Positions 8,573 to 16,876 of a stretch of DNA of 64,000 bases are shown here, piece after piece. The stretch lies in NCBI GenBank assembly GCA_902802815.1, contig CADCNQ010000005.1, forward strand, positions 97,461-161,460, read 5' to 3'. A program made the position numbers and the translations under genes. The DNA is from an uncultured Bacteroidales bacterium. GTDB lineage: Bacteria > Bacteroidota > Bacteroidia > Bacteroidales > Bacteroidaceae. The first letter of the stretch is position 1; each line of letters begins with the position of its first letter. The notes under the pieces are model-generated. The model searched no databases. It saw nothing but the letters and a program-made list of their open reading frames with translations, and had not been told where the DNA came from.

Positions 8573-9017
8573 GATACCCAACGACATTCTCCTGGGAGCA
8601 GTAAAGAAAGCTCTACGGGAAGGACACACCTGCACCATTTCCGTGAGGGGACGTAGCATGCGACCTTTCCTCGAGGACAAGAGAGACCGCGTGATACTCG
8701 CACCCATCACCACCCCGCTCTCACCCGGAGATGCTGTATTGGCCGAAATCCGGGAAGACACTTACGTGCTGCATCGCATCATTGGCATAAACGGCAACAT
8801 CGTGACACTCATGGGCGACGGCAACATCAAGGGCACGGAGACTTGCCACGCAGAAGACATATGCGGCATCGTGACCCGCTATCTCCATCCACGCCTTTCC
8901 TTCTCGGCTACGAGTATGGCGACACGTCGCGCTGTGAGGTTGTGGCGGGCGCTGCTTCCCCTGCGCTATCCACTGTTGAAATTATATAGTTTATTACGCA
9001 AACTACATCTGATATGA
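8538..9017 (+). CDS. S24/S26-family peptidase (signal peptidase-like)
   Basis: A 159-residue protein with the nucleophile motif GRSMRPFLE (Ser in SxMxP) and, in the second conserved block, VLHRIIGI followed by LMGDGN. The His where bacterial SPase I has Lys suggests the Ser-His form found in SipW and eukaryotic-type signal peptidases. No strong N-terminal membrane anchor is visible, unlike typical SPase I; a C-terminal basic-hydrophobic tail might associate with the membrane. The start overlaps the kinase gene by 35 bases (an ATG at 8550 would overlap by 23), and the end overlaps pqqD by 4. It may mature a small peptide from the cassette. Confidence 0.72.
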   Translation: MYVTMPSYKILEIPNDILLGAVKKALREGHTCTISVRGRSMRPFLEDKRDRVILAPITTPLSPGDAVLAEIREDTYVLHRIIGINGNIVTLMGDGNIKGTETCHAEDICGIVTRYLHPRLSFSATSMATRRAVRLWRALLPLRYPLLKLYSLLRKLHLI

Positions 9018-9277
9018 AAATAAAAGACGGTTTTGAATTGCGAGAGATTTGCGGCGAGAATGTGATTATCGCCTACGGAGAAGAGAACATCAACTTCTCC
9101 ACTCTGATTGCCCTCAACGAGAGCGCCGCCACCATCTGGAAAGCCGTTGTAGGCAAAGAGTTTTCCGTTGAAGACATGGCGAAGGCCCTCTGCGAAGAAT
9201 ACGAAGTGGAAAACGATAAGGCTACAGCCGACTGCGAAGCAATAGCGCGCGAATGGCACGAATTAGGACTTTGCTAA
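9014..9277 (+). CDS. PqqD-like peptide-binding protein
   Basis: An 87-residue PqqD-family (RiPP recognition element) protein. It has the usual pattern: GFELREICGENVII, a beta hairpin, LNESAATIWKAV, then a helix around VEDMAKALCEEYEV. Such proteins bind the leader of a precursor peptide and present it to modifying enzymes. The ATGA overlap with the peptidase gene and the kinase two genes upstream mark a compact cassette. No radical SAM enzyme or clear precursor gene is next to it. Its 3' end overlaps the T9SS plug gene by 25 bases. Confidence 0.82.
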   Translation: MKIKDGFELREICGENVIIAYGEENINFSTLIALNESAATIWKAVVGKEFSVEDMAKALCEEYEVENDKATADCEAIAREWHELGLC

Positions 9278-10476
9278 CAGCCTTCGGGGTATTCATATCC
9301 CTGTCGCTCCTCGCCCAGCACCACACAATAATGGACGAGAGTATACGCACGTTGCAAGTGAAGGTGAACGACGACAGGACTCTGCCGCCCGTCATTTCCC
9401 TCAACGGCAGTTCTGTTTTGAATATCGGCTGGGACCAGTTGTCCCATACCTACCATCGCTACACCTACCATCTCCAGCATTGCGACAAGATGTGGGAACC
9501 CTCGACAGAAATCTTCGAAAGCGACTGGCTCTCGGGCTTGAACGATCTGCCTGTGGATAATTATCGCACAAGTTTCAACACATCGCAACTCTACACCCAC
9601 TACCAGCTGTCCATACCAAATAAGGATGTCCAACCACGCCTTTCCGGCAACTACAAACTGGAAATACGCGAAGACGACGAGTGTGTCATCGAGGTGCAGT
9701 TCTGCGTAGTGGACAAGGTGATGCCCATTTCCGTCGGCTGTTCCTCCAACACGGACATAGACTTCCAAAAGAACCACCAGCAACTTACCGTCGGTGTAAA
9801 CTACAACGGAGTACGAGTCGTGGATGTAGACGAACAACTTTACATGCGTGTAATCCAGAACCGTCATTGGGATGAACGCGTAGAGGGAATCTACCCAAAT
9901 ATCCGGAAGGCCACAGGCATGGAGTTCAGCCACCACCGCGGCCTCATCTTTGAGGCAGGCAACGAGTTTCACAAATTCGAACTGCTCGACGTTCACAAGC
10001 CAGGACTTGGCATCGACTACATACGCTGGTACGACCCTTGGTGGCACATCACTCTCAACGAAGACCGTCCTGCCCGCGCCTATGTCAGCGACGAGGACCA
10101 GAACGGAACCTTTGTCATCCGTCGCAACTGGGACGAGGACAACGACATCATGGCCGAATACGTCATCGTACACTTCTCCCTCAAAACCACTCCTTTGACC
10201 AATTCTGGAGACGTGTATGTCAGCGGACAGTGGACACTGGGCGAAAAGAGCGAGGAATACCGCATGGATTACAACATGGATCTTGGCATCTACGAGAAGG
10301 GTATTCTCATGAAGCAAGGCTACTATAATTACGAATACATCCAGAGCAACGGTAGCACGAGCCGCACTATGGGCAGCTTCTACCAGACAGAAAATGAATA
10401 TCAGATACTGCTTTATTACCGTGAGCAGGGCGGTCGCTACGATCGTCTTGTCGGTTATGCCCTGGTGCACAGCTAA
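9253..10476 (+). CDS. Type IX secretion system plug protein (DUF5103)
   Basis: A 407-residue secreted beta-rich protein (signal peptide about 1-21, ending LLAQ). Recognisable DUF5103 elements are IRTLQVKVND, HTYHRYTYHLQHC near residues 65-77, and the C-terminal KQGYYNYEYIQ. In Flavobacterium the Plug protein closes the periplasmic side of the SprA translocon of T9SS. The gene overlaps pqqD by 25 bases and is overlapped for 83 bases by the next gene. It implies a T9SS, which agrees with the sorting tail on the giant protein at 50225. Confidence 0.82.
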   Translation: MARIRTLLTAFGVFISLSLLAQHHTIMDESIRTLQVKVNDDRTLPPVISLNGSSVLNIGWDQLSHTYHRYTYHLQHCDKMWEPSTEIFESDWLSGLNDLPVDNYRTSFNTSQLYTHYQLSIPNKDVQPRLSGNYKLEIREDDECVIEVQFCVVDKVMPISVGCSSNTDIDFQKNHQQLTVGVNYNGVRVVDVDEQLYMRVIQNRHWDERVEGIYPNIRKATGMEFSHHRGLIFEAGNEFHKFELLDVHKPGLGIDYIRWYDPWWHITLNEDRPARAYVSDEDQNGTFVIRRNWDEDNDIMAEYVIVHFSLKTTPLTNSGDVYVSGQWTLGEKSEEYRMDYNMDLGIYEKGILMKQGYYNYEYIQSNGSTSRTMGSFYQTENEYQILLYYREQGGRYDRLVGYALVHS

Positions 10477-11269
10477 TGCAGAGAGCGACTCGCTGCGCGT
10501 GGTGGACTTGCTACAACGGGGATGTACCCTCGAAAAGGGTGCCAATCTCATGCTGTGGTACGGAAAGGAGTTCATCGGCACACCCTACAAGGCACAGACT
10601 CTCGAGATAAATTCCACAGAGCAACTCGTGGTAAACCTCCGTGCGATGGATTGCACCACTTTCGTTGAAACCGTTGCCGCCCTCACTCTCACCACCCGCG
10701 AGGGTTCCACATCCTTCGCCGACTTCAGGAAAAACCTGCAACGCCTGCGCTATCATCTCGGTCTGCTGGACGGATATGCCTCGCGTAACCATTATTTCCA
10801 ATGGTGGATAGACAGCAACGCACAGATGGGACTAATCGAGGAGATTCGCCCCACAGTTAACACCCGCCCCATGACACTGCACCTTAATTATATGTCGCGC
10901 CACGTGAATTCTTATCCCATGCTGAAAGACGACCCCACAGCACAGCGCCTTATCAGCGGGCACGAGAAAACAAGCAGCAATCATACGGTGTTCTATCTGC
11001 CCAAGAGCGAAGTAGGTAAAGATGCCAAAACCCTCGGATTCATCGAGAGTGGTGACATCCTCGTCATCACCACCTCAAAAGAAGGACTCGACTGCTCCCA
11101 TCTTGGTATTGCCGTGTGGGGACGCGATGGGAAACTGCATCTTCTCAATGCTTCACAGATACGCAAGAAAGTGGTGGTGGAGCCTCACACGCTATTCGAC
11201 TACATGCTGCGGCATTCCACGCAAACTGGCATCAGAATCGTCCGTCTCCGCGCCAACAAGGTGAAATAG
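10394..11269 (+). CDS. DUF1460 N-acetylmuramoyl-L-alanine amidase-like protein
   Basis: Signal peptide (about 1-29, ending CTANA) followed by a DUF1460 domain, an NlpC/P60-like fold. The candidate nucleophile Cys is in AMDCTTFVE and the candidate His in DCSHLGIAVWG. The family hydrolyses peptidoglycan fragments in the periplasm. The chosen start overlaps the plug gene by 83 bases, which is long, but it gives a good signal peptide and there is no better downstream Met. It ends the six-gene run; a spacer with a promoter follows. Confidence 0.85.
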   Translation: MNIRYCFITVSRAVATIVLSVMPWCTANAESDSLRVVDLLQRGCTLEKGANLMLWYGKEFIGTPYKAQTLEINSTEQLVVNLRAMDCTTFVETVAALTLTTREGSTSFADFRKNLQRLRYHLGLLDGYASRNHYFQWWIDSNAQMGLIEEIRPTVNTRPMTLHLNYMSRHVNSYPMLKDDPTAQRLISGHEKTSSNHTVFYLPKSEVGKDAKTLGFIESGDILVITTSKEGLDCSHLGIAVWGRDGKLHLLNASQIRKKVVVEPHTLFDYMLRHSTQTGIRIVRLRANKVK

Positions 11270-11320
11270 TAGTTTCTGACGGGCACTGACAGCTATACGG
11301 AAGGGTAGCTTTTACTCATT

Positions 11321-11356
11321 TTCACGACTTCACGACATTCACAACATTCGCGACAT
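11321..11356 (+). repeat. Four 9-base tandem repeats upstream of serB
   Basis: Four imperfect units in a row: TTCACGACT, TCACGACAT, TCACAACAT and TCGCGACAT. The last unit ends in the first base of the TTG of the serB promoter, so unit number or binding could affect transcription. Confidence 0.7.
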
Positions 11357-11385
11357 TGCTGTTTCATTTTTTTTTCGTATCTTTG
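11356..11385 (+). promoter_or_regulatory. Promoter of the serB operon
   Basis: TTG at 11356-11358, a 19-base spacer and TATCTTTG at 11378-11385, 23 bases before the ATG. The spacer contains nine consecutive T (11367-11375). Confidence 0.75.
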
Positions 11386-11408
11386 CTGCCAAAATCGAAC
11401 TACACATC

Positions 11409-12641
11409 ATGGCTCAGGAACTCATTCTCATCCGAATCACCGGTGAAGACCGGCCTGGACTCACCGCAAGCATCATGGGAATACTCGCCCAATACGATGC
11501 CGACATCATGGATATCGGACAAGCCGACATTCACAAGACGCTATCTCTCGGACTTCTCATCCGCGTGGACGAGCAGAACAGTGGTCCCCTGATGAAGAAC
11601 GTACTGTTCAAGACAGCAGAGTTGGGGGTCAACGTGCGCTTTTTCCCTGTCTCCAACGACGATTACAACGCATGGGTAGGCCGCCAAGGCAAAAACCGCT
11701 ACATACTCACCGTACTGGGCAGACGTCTGGAAGCCCGTCAAATAGAAGCTGTCACAAAAGTTATTGCAGAGCAAGATCTCAATATCGACTCCATACGCCG
11801 ACTCACCGGCCGTCCTCCACTTGACGAAAACGCGGAGGACCCAAATGCAACTCGCAACAAGGCCTGCATCGAATTCTCCCTGCGAGGCACCCCGCGCGAC
11901 CGCAGTGAAATGCAGCGTGAACTGCTCAAGATGAGCAGCAAGATGGCTATGGACTGCTCGTTCCAGCAGGACAATATGTACCGCCGCATGCGACGGCTCA
12001 TCTGCTTCGATATGGATTCCACGCTGATTCAGGCTGAATGCATCGACGAACTGGCCGCACGTCACGGTGTGGGTGAAAAGGTAGCAGCCATCACAGAGAG
12101 AGCCATGCGGGGCGAGATAGATTTCAAGGAATCGTTCACCGAGCGCGTTGCTCTGCTTAAAGGACTGGATGTGTCCGTCATGCAGGACATCGCAGAGCAT
12201 CTGCCCATAACGGAAGGTGCAGAGCGGCTGATGGCAGTGCTTAAGAAATACGGCTACAAGATTGCCATACTTTCCGGTGGATTCACTTTCTTCGGCGAAT
12301 ACCTGCAGAAAAAACTTGGAATCGACTACGTATATGCCAACGAGCTGGAAGTGGGAGAAGACGGCAAACTCACCGGTCGCTACGTAGGCGACATCGTTGA
12401 CGGCACACGCAAGGCAGAACTCTTGCGCCTCATTGCCCAGGTGGAGAAAGTGGATCTGGCACAAACCATTGCCGTGGGCGATGGAGCAAACGACCTGCCG
12501 ATGCTCTCCCTTGCAGGCTTGGGCATAGCCTTCCACGCAAAGCCGCGCGTAGTGGCCGACGCAAAACAGAGCATCAACACGATCGGTCTTGACGGTGTGC
12601 TCTACTTCCTCGGATTCAAAGATTCATACCTCGATATATGA
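11409..12641 (+). CDS. serB: Phosphoserine phosphatase with N-terminal ACT domains
   Basis: Last enzyme of serine synthesis: phosphoserine to serine. The 410-residue protein has about 190 N-terminal residues of ACT-like sequence (ITGEDRPGLTASIMG is the ACT start) and a C-terminal HAD domain with Asp201 and Asp203 (CFDMDST), ILSGGF and the motif IV GDGANDLPM. ACT domains often bind the end product, so feedback by serine is plausible. It overlaps the acyl-CoA synthetase by 4 bases. Confidence 0.94.
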   Translation: MAQELILIRITGEDRPGLTASIMGILAQYDADIMDIGQADIHKTLSLGLLIRVDEQNSGPLMKNVLFKTAELGVNVRFFPVSNDDYNAWVGRQGKNRYILTVLGRRLEARQIEAVTKVIAEQDLNIDSIRRLTGRPPLDENAEDPNATRNKACIEFSLRGTPRDRSEMQRELLKMSSKMAMDCSFQQDNMYRRMRRLICFDMDSTLIQAECIDELAARHGVGEKVAAITERAMRGEIDFKESFTERVALLKGLDVSVMQDIAEHLPITEGAERLMAVLKKYGYKIAILSGGFTFFGEYLQKKLGIDYVYANELEVGEDGKLTGRYVGDIVDGTRKAELLRLIAQVEKVDLAQTIAVGDGANDLPMLSLAGLGIAFHAKPRVVADAKQSINTIGLDGVLYFLGFKDSYLDI

Positions 12642-14527
12642 AGAAAACCATAATAGATGCTTTCGAGCATTCTGTATCTACCTTCCCGGACAACACTTTT
12701 CTCCTGGAAAAGGTAGGAAAAGAGTGGACACGAACCACATATAAGGAAACGCAGCGCGAGGTATATCGCCTGGGCGCAGGACTGCAGGCCCTCGGTGTCA
12801 GCAGCGGAGACAATATGGCACTACTGTCCGAAGGGCGCAATCTGTGGATTATCTCCGAGTTGGCAATGTTCTATGCCGGTGCTGTGAATGTACCACTCTC
12901 CATCAAACTGGAGGAAGCAGGCGATTTGCTCTTCCGCCTGGAGCACAGCGATGCGCGCTATGTCATCGTAAGCGGCAACCAACTGCGCAAAATACGCGGC
13001 ATCATTGCAAAATTACCCAAGGTGGAGCGTGTCATAGTGCTAGACAAGCAGACCGAATACGCGCCGAAAGAAGTCTTCGTGGACGATGTAATGCTAATGG
13101 GCGACCGTTTTATTGAAGAAAAAGGGTTGGAACAAATGCTTTCCGTCGGCCAAGCACTCAAAAACGACACTTTAGCCACCATCACCTATACCAGCGGTAC
13201 CACCGCCGATCCAAAAGGTGTGTGCCTCACGCATCGCAACTATACGGCCAACGTGGAACAGAGTCTTTCACTCATTCCCATTGACGACACCTGGCGTACA
13301 CTGATTATTCTGCCGCTGGACCATTGCTTCGCCCATGTCTGCGGCTTTTATTGCATAATGGAGCGAGGAGCATCGTGTGCTACTGTGCAGGTGGGACGCA
13401 CCCCGATGGAAACGCTCAAAAACATTCCCGTCAACATCAGAGAGATTGCTCCGGACTTCATCCTCTCCGTACCAGCTTTGGCTAAAAGTTTCAAGAAGAA
13501 TATTGAGGGCGGCATACAGAAACAAGGAAAGGTTGCTTTAAAACTCTTCAAATGGGGCAAGGCTGTGCGCCAATGTTACTTCGGCGAGAGCAACCTTGAC
13601 GGAAAAGGGTGGCGCAGGATGCTGATACCTCTGGTGTGGCTCTTCGACCAAATCCTTTTCAATAAGGTGAGGGCTGGATTTGGCGGCAGAATGCGTTTCT
13701 TCGTCGGTGGCGGAGCACTGCTCGACAAAGACCTGCAACACTTCTACATCGGCATCGGTCTGCCTATGTTCCAAGGCTACGGACTCTCGGAAGCCACACC
13801 CGTCATCTCCAGCAACACTGCTGACCGTTATCGATTCGGTTCATCTGGACGTCTGGTCTCTCCCATTGAGGTACGCATCTGCGATGATAACGGAAAAGAC
13901 CTGCCCACCGGACAGATGGGTGAAATCGTGGTTAAAGGCGAAAACGTTATGGCTGGATATTGGAAAAACCCGGGAGCCACTGCTGATACAGTCAAGGACG
14001 GATGGCTCTATACCGGCGATTTGGGATACATGTCGGAAGAAGGGTTGCTCTACGTCAAAGGACGGTTCAAGAGCCTGCTCATCTCGGCCGACGGAGAGAA
14101 ATACAGCCCGGAGGGTATTGAGGAGTCACTTGTACAACACTGCGAAGCCATCGACCAAATCATGCTTTACAATAACCAGAGTCCCATCACATCTGCCCTT
14201 ATAGTGCCCGCAAAAGACAAATTGACACGCATGGGTTACGACTTGAGTAAAGAACAGGGATGTCGCGATGCGCTCGCTGAGATTGACCGCGAAATACGCC
14301 AGTTCCTCAAGGGAGGTGCATTCTACGGACAATTCCCGGAACGTTGGCTGCCCGGCACTTTTGCCGTACTCAGCGAACCATTCTCCGAGCAGAACCACAT
14401 GATAAACTCCACCATGAAACTCGTCCGTCCCAAGGTGGAGCAGATATACAAGGAGCGATTGGAATACGTCTATACCAGTGAAGGGCGCAAAATTGACAAT
14501 CCCTTAAACATCAACGCCCTTGGCTAA
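12638..14527 (+). CDS. Long-chain acyl-CoA synthetase (AMP-forming)
   Basis: A 629-residue ANL-family ligase (FadD15-like). Motifs: the ATP loop TYTSGTTADPKG, QGYGLSEATPV, YTGDLGYM and the hinge region KGRFKSLLISADGEKYSPE. It activates a fatty acid as acyl-AMP, then transfers it to CoA on the cytoplasmic membrane face. It overlaps serB by 4 bases and the flippase gene by 8. Context with polysaccharide genes could mean acyl groups for lipid or glycan modification, but this is inference. Confidence 0.93.
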   Translation: MKKTIIDAFEHSVSTFPDNTFLLEKVGKEWTRTTYKETQREVYRLGAGLQALGVSSGDNMALLSEGRNLWIISELAMFYAGAVNVPLSIKLEEAGDLLFRLEHSDARYVIVSGNQLRKIRGIIAKLPKVERVIVLDKQTEYAPKEVFVDDVMLMGDRFIEEKGLEQMLSVGQALKNDTLATITYTSGTTADPKGVCLTHRNYTANVEQSLSLIPIDDTWRTLIILPLDHCFAHVCGFYCIMERGASCATVQVGRTPMETLKNIPVNIREIAPDFILSVPALAKSFKKNIEGGIQKQGKVALKLFKWGKAVRQCYFGESNLDGKGWRRMLIPLVWLFDQILFNKVRAGFGGRMRFFVGGGALLDKDLQHFYIGIGLPMFQGYGLSEATPVISSNTADRYRFGSSGRLVSPIEVRICDDNGKDLPTGQMGEIVVKGENVMAGYWKNPGATADTVKDGWLYTGDLGYMSEEGLLYVKGRFKSLLISADGEKYSPEGIEESLVQHCEAIDQIMLYNNQSPITSALIVPAKDKLTRMGYDLSKEQGCRDALAEIDREIRQFLKGGAFYGQFPERWLPGTFAVLSEPFSEQNHMINSTMKLVRPKVEQIYKERLEYVYTSEGRKIDNPLNINALG

Positions 14528-15869
14528 TCGCGTTTCACTTTCTCACGTGCTCAAATACACTGGCGTATTTGGCGGCGTCCAGGTGCTGAAAGCCTTGGCC
14601 AGTCTCATACGCAACAAACTGGCTGCTATACTTTTGGGTACGGCGGGCATGGGACTCAACGCGGTGTTTCAAAACATCGGTGAGCTGATATATTCGGCCA
14701 CCAACATGGGTATTCCATTCAGCAGCACACGCAACCTCTCCGAGTCTTACGAGCAGCAGGACAGCAGCGCTACGACAGATTTGGTGCAAGTCATCCGCAC
14801 CTGGGCTCTTTGGACGGCACTCGTCGCGGCTCTCATCTGCCTTCTCGGCGCCTGGGGGCTCGACTGGTATTTCTTTTCCGATAACAGCCACAGTCATCTA
14901 CTCGAAATCATGCTGCTGAGCCTCTATGTTATGAGCCTGCCGCTTGAGGCTGCTGAATGCGCTATTCTCAAAGGCACCCGCCAACTCAAAAGTGTGGCCA
15001 CAGTAGAAACCGTTGCCGCCTTCGGCACCATTCTCTGCACCATCCCATTCTATTGGCTTTGGGGCTTGAAGGGAGTGGCCGTTTCCCTGGTAGTGTGTGG
15101 ATGGATGGTAGTGGGCGTGCACGCCTACTACACACTTCGCATGTACCCCTACCGCGTCAAACCTTTTCATGCTGATATGTTGTACGACGGGGCTCCGCTT
15201 CTCAGCCTTGGCATCCCTTATATGATGGCTGCAGCAGTTGGTGCCCTCTCCACCAGTCTCATCTACGGATTTCTTTCCGGAGAGAGTGAAATCGGCATGT
15301 ACAAGGCGGCCTACAGTATGATTGTCACCTACGCCGGAATGGCTTTCGTTGCGCTGGACAACGACTTTTTCCCCCGCCTGGCCGCCATCAACAACAATTT
15401 GAACAACCGCAACTACGCCATCAACCAGCAGATACAGGTATGCTGTATGCTCTCCGGCATCATGATGAGTTTTATGGTGATGATTATGCCCTGGCTCATC
15501 GAAATTCTTCTCTCCCGTGAATTCCTGCCTGCTGTCCCCATGGCAACAGCCGGAGCATTCTACATTTATATGCGTTCCGTCAATCTTCCACTGGGGTATC
15601 TTTCTCTGGCTCGCGGCGAGAGTAAGGTGTTCCTGCTTATGGAGGTTCTCTACGACATTCTGGCCGTAGCGCTCGTTGGTGCCGGATACAAATTGTACGG
15701 CCTTTTGGGATGCGGCATCGCACTTTCGTCCGCCGGCATCGCAGAGTCGCTCATCCTGCTATTCACCTATGGAATCCGCTATCAGTTCCGTTTGGAGCAC
15801 AAGACTGTTTTCTACCTCATCGGGATGTCAGTACTTTTAGGACTCTCCATCATTGCCGCAATATCATGA
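14520..15869 (+). CDS. Polysaccharide flippase (Wzx/O-antigen translocase-like)
   Basis: A 449-residue membrane protein with about 12-14 hydrophobic helices, of the MOP superfamily. The N-terminal KYTGVFGGVQVLKALASLIR and NKLAAILLG resemble WzxE-type O-antigen translocases. It would flip an undecaprenyl-linked glycan to the periplasm. The start is a TTG overlapping the end of the acyl-CoA synthetase by 8 bases; the next in-frame Met is at about residue 44, inside the first conserved block, so TTG is preferred. The stop overlaps the next start by 4. Confidence 0.88.
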   Translation: MANRVSLSHVLKYTGVFGGVQVLKALASLIRNKLAAILLGTAGMGLNAVFQNIGELIYSATNMGIPFSSTRNLSESYEQQDSSATTDLVQVIRTWALWTALVAALICLLGAWGLDWYFFSDNSHSHLLEIMLLSLYVMSLPLEAAECAILKGTRQLKSVATVETVAAFGTILCTIPFYWLWGLKGVAVSLVVCGWMVVGVHAYYTLRMYPYRVKPFHADMLYDGAPLLSLGIPYMMAAAVGALSTSLIYGFLSGESEIGMYKAAYSMIVTYAGMAFVALDNDFFPRLAAINNNLNNRNYAINQQIQVCCMLSGIMMSFMVMIMPWLIEILLSREFLPAVPMATAGAFYIYMRSVNLPLGYLSLARGESKVFLLMEVLYDILAVALVGAGYKLYGLLGCGIALSSAGIAESLILLFTYGIRYQFRLEHKTVFYLIGMSVLLGLSIIAAIS

Positions 15870-16876
15870 AGATTTCCGTTTTAATGGCGGTCTATAACAG
15901 CGAGAAATGGCTGCCACAGGCTCTTCAGTCGATACTTGTCGACCAAACCCATCAGGATGTCGAACTCATTGCCATTGACGACTGCAGCACCGACCGTTCA
16001 CCCGAAATTCTGACCGAATGGCAGGCACGGGACGTCCGGCTGAAGGTGTTGCGCACACCAGTCAACAGAGGTCAGGCTGTTGCCCGCAATCTCGGTATTG
16101 CAAACATCACCGGTGACGTGGTCTGTATGGTGGACAGCGACGACTGGTTGGATTCCAAAGCTCTCGAACTTATCATTCAGCCATTTGAAAAGAATCCGGA
16201 TGTGGATTGTGCACTCTTTCGTCTGGTCAAAGACTATGGTAATGGCAGACAAAAAGACTACGATATACCCTATCAGGACGGCGATGTCATAGACGGTGAA
16301 AAAGCTTTCAGACAAAGTCTCACATGGATAATTCACGGTCTCTATGCAATCAGGAGTGACATACAGAGAAAGTTCCCCTACGATGAGAGCACCCGCCTCT
16401 ACAGCGACGACAACACCACGAGGATTCACTATCTCCACAGCCGAAAAGTCGCTTTCACCGGCGGCACTTATTACTACAGGCAACATGAAGAGAGCCACAC
16501 GGCGCGCCTTTCCATGGACCGCTTCCTTTATATGGAAGCCAACCTCAGTATGAAGCGCCAACTGGAACAGGAACACGTCTCCCCGGACATTCTTCGTCTG
16601 TACGAAGAGCACCGTTGGCTCAATTACATCGGTCAGTGGGCCCTCTATTATTATAATAAGGAATACTTCAACGCCACAGAGCGCAAGGAGATTCTCAAGC
16701 GCCTTAACACCTGCCACACCACTTTCTCCGGACAGCCGCACCGCCTGAAATTCGGTTACATCCGTCTATCACCCTATGCTCTGTTTGTCTTGCAGGAAAA
16801 GCTCTATTTTACGCTGCGTTCCATAATGGAATGGTATAGGCGCTCATACTGTTGCGCCACCTGTACAAAGTCATAG
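15866..16876 (+). CDS. Family 2 glycosyltransferase
   Basis: A 336-residue GT-A fold enzyme. The start ATG at 15866 (ATGA overlap with the flippase stop) is chosen because the sequence at once gives the family beginning MKISVLMAVYNSEKWLPQAL. Other motifs are AIDDCSTDRSPE and the DxD-like VDSDDW. It adds a sugar to a growing surface glycan from the cytoplasmic side. Its last 73 bases overlap the 3' end of the convergent glycosyltransferase on the minus strand. Confidence 0.88.
   Translation: MKISVLMAVYNSEKWLPQALQSILVDQTHQDVELIAIDDCSTDRSPEILTEWQARDVRLKVLRTPVNRGQAVARNLGIANITGDVVCMVDSDDWLDSKALELIIQPFEKNPDVDCALFRLVKDYGNGRQKDYDIPYQDGDVIDGEKAFRQSLTWIIHGLYAIRSDIQRKFPYDESTRLYSDDNTTRIHYLHSRKVAFTGGTYYYRQHEESHTARLSMDRFLYMEANLSMKRQLEQEHVSPDILRLYEEHRWLNYIGQWALYYYNKEYFNATERKEILKRLNTCHTTFSGQPHRLKFGYIRLSPYALFVLQEKLYFTLRSIMEWYRRSYCCATCTKS

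Noticed and set aside
15710..15865. 52-residue N-terminal extension of the GT2 enzyme
   Set aside because: It overlaps the flippase in another frame and is Arg/His-rich; the family N terminus begins exactly at the coupled ATG at 15866.
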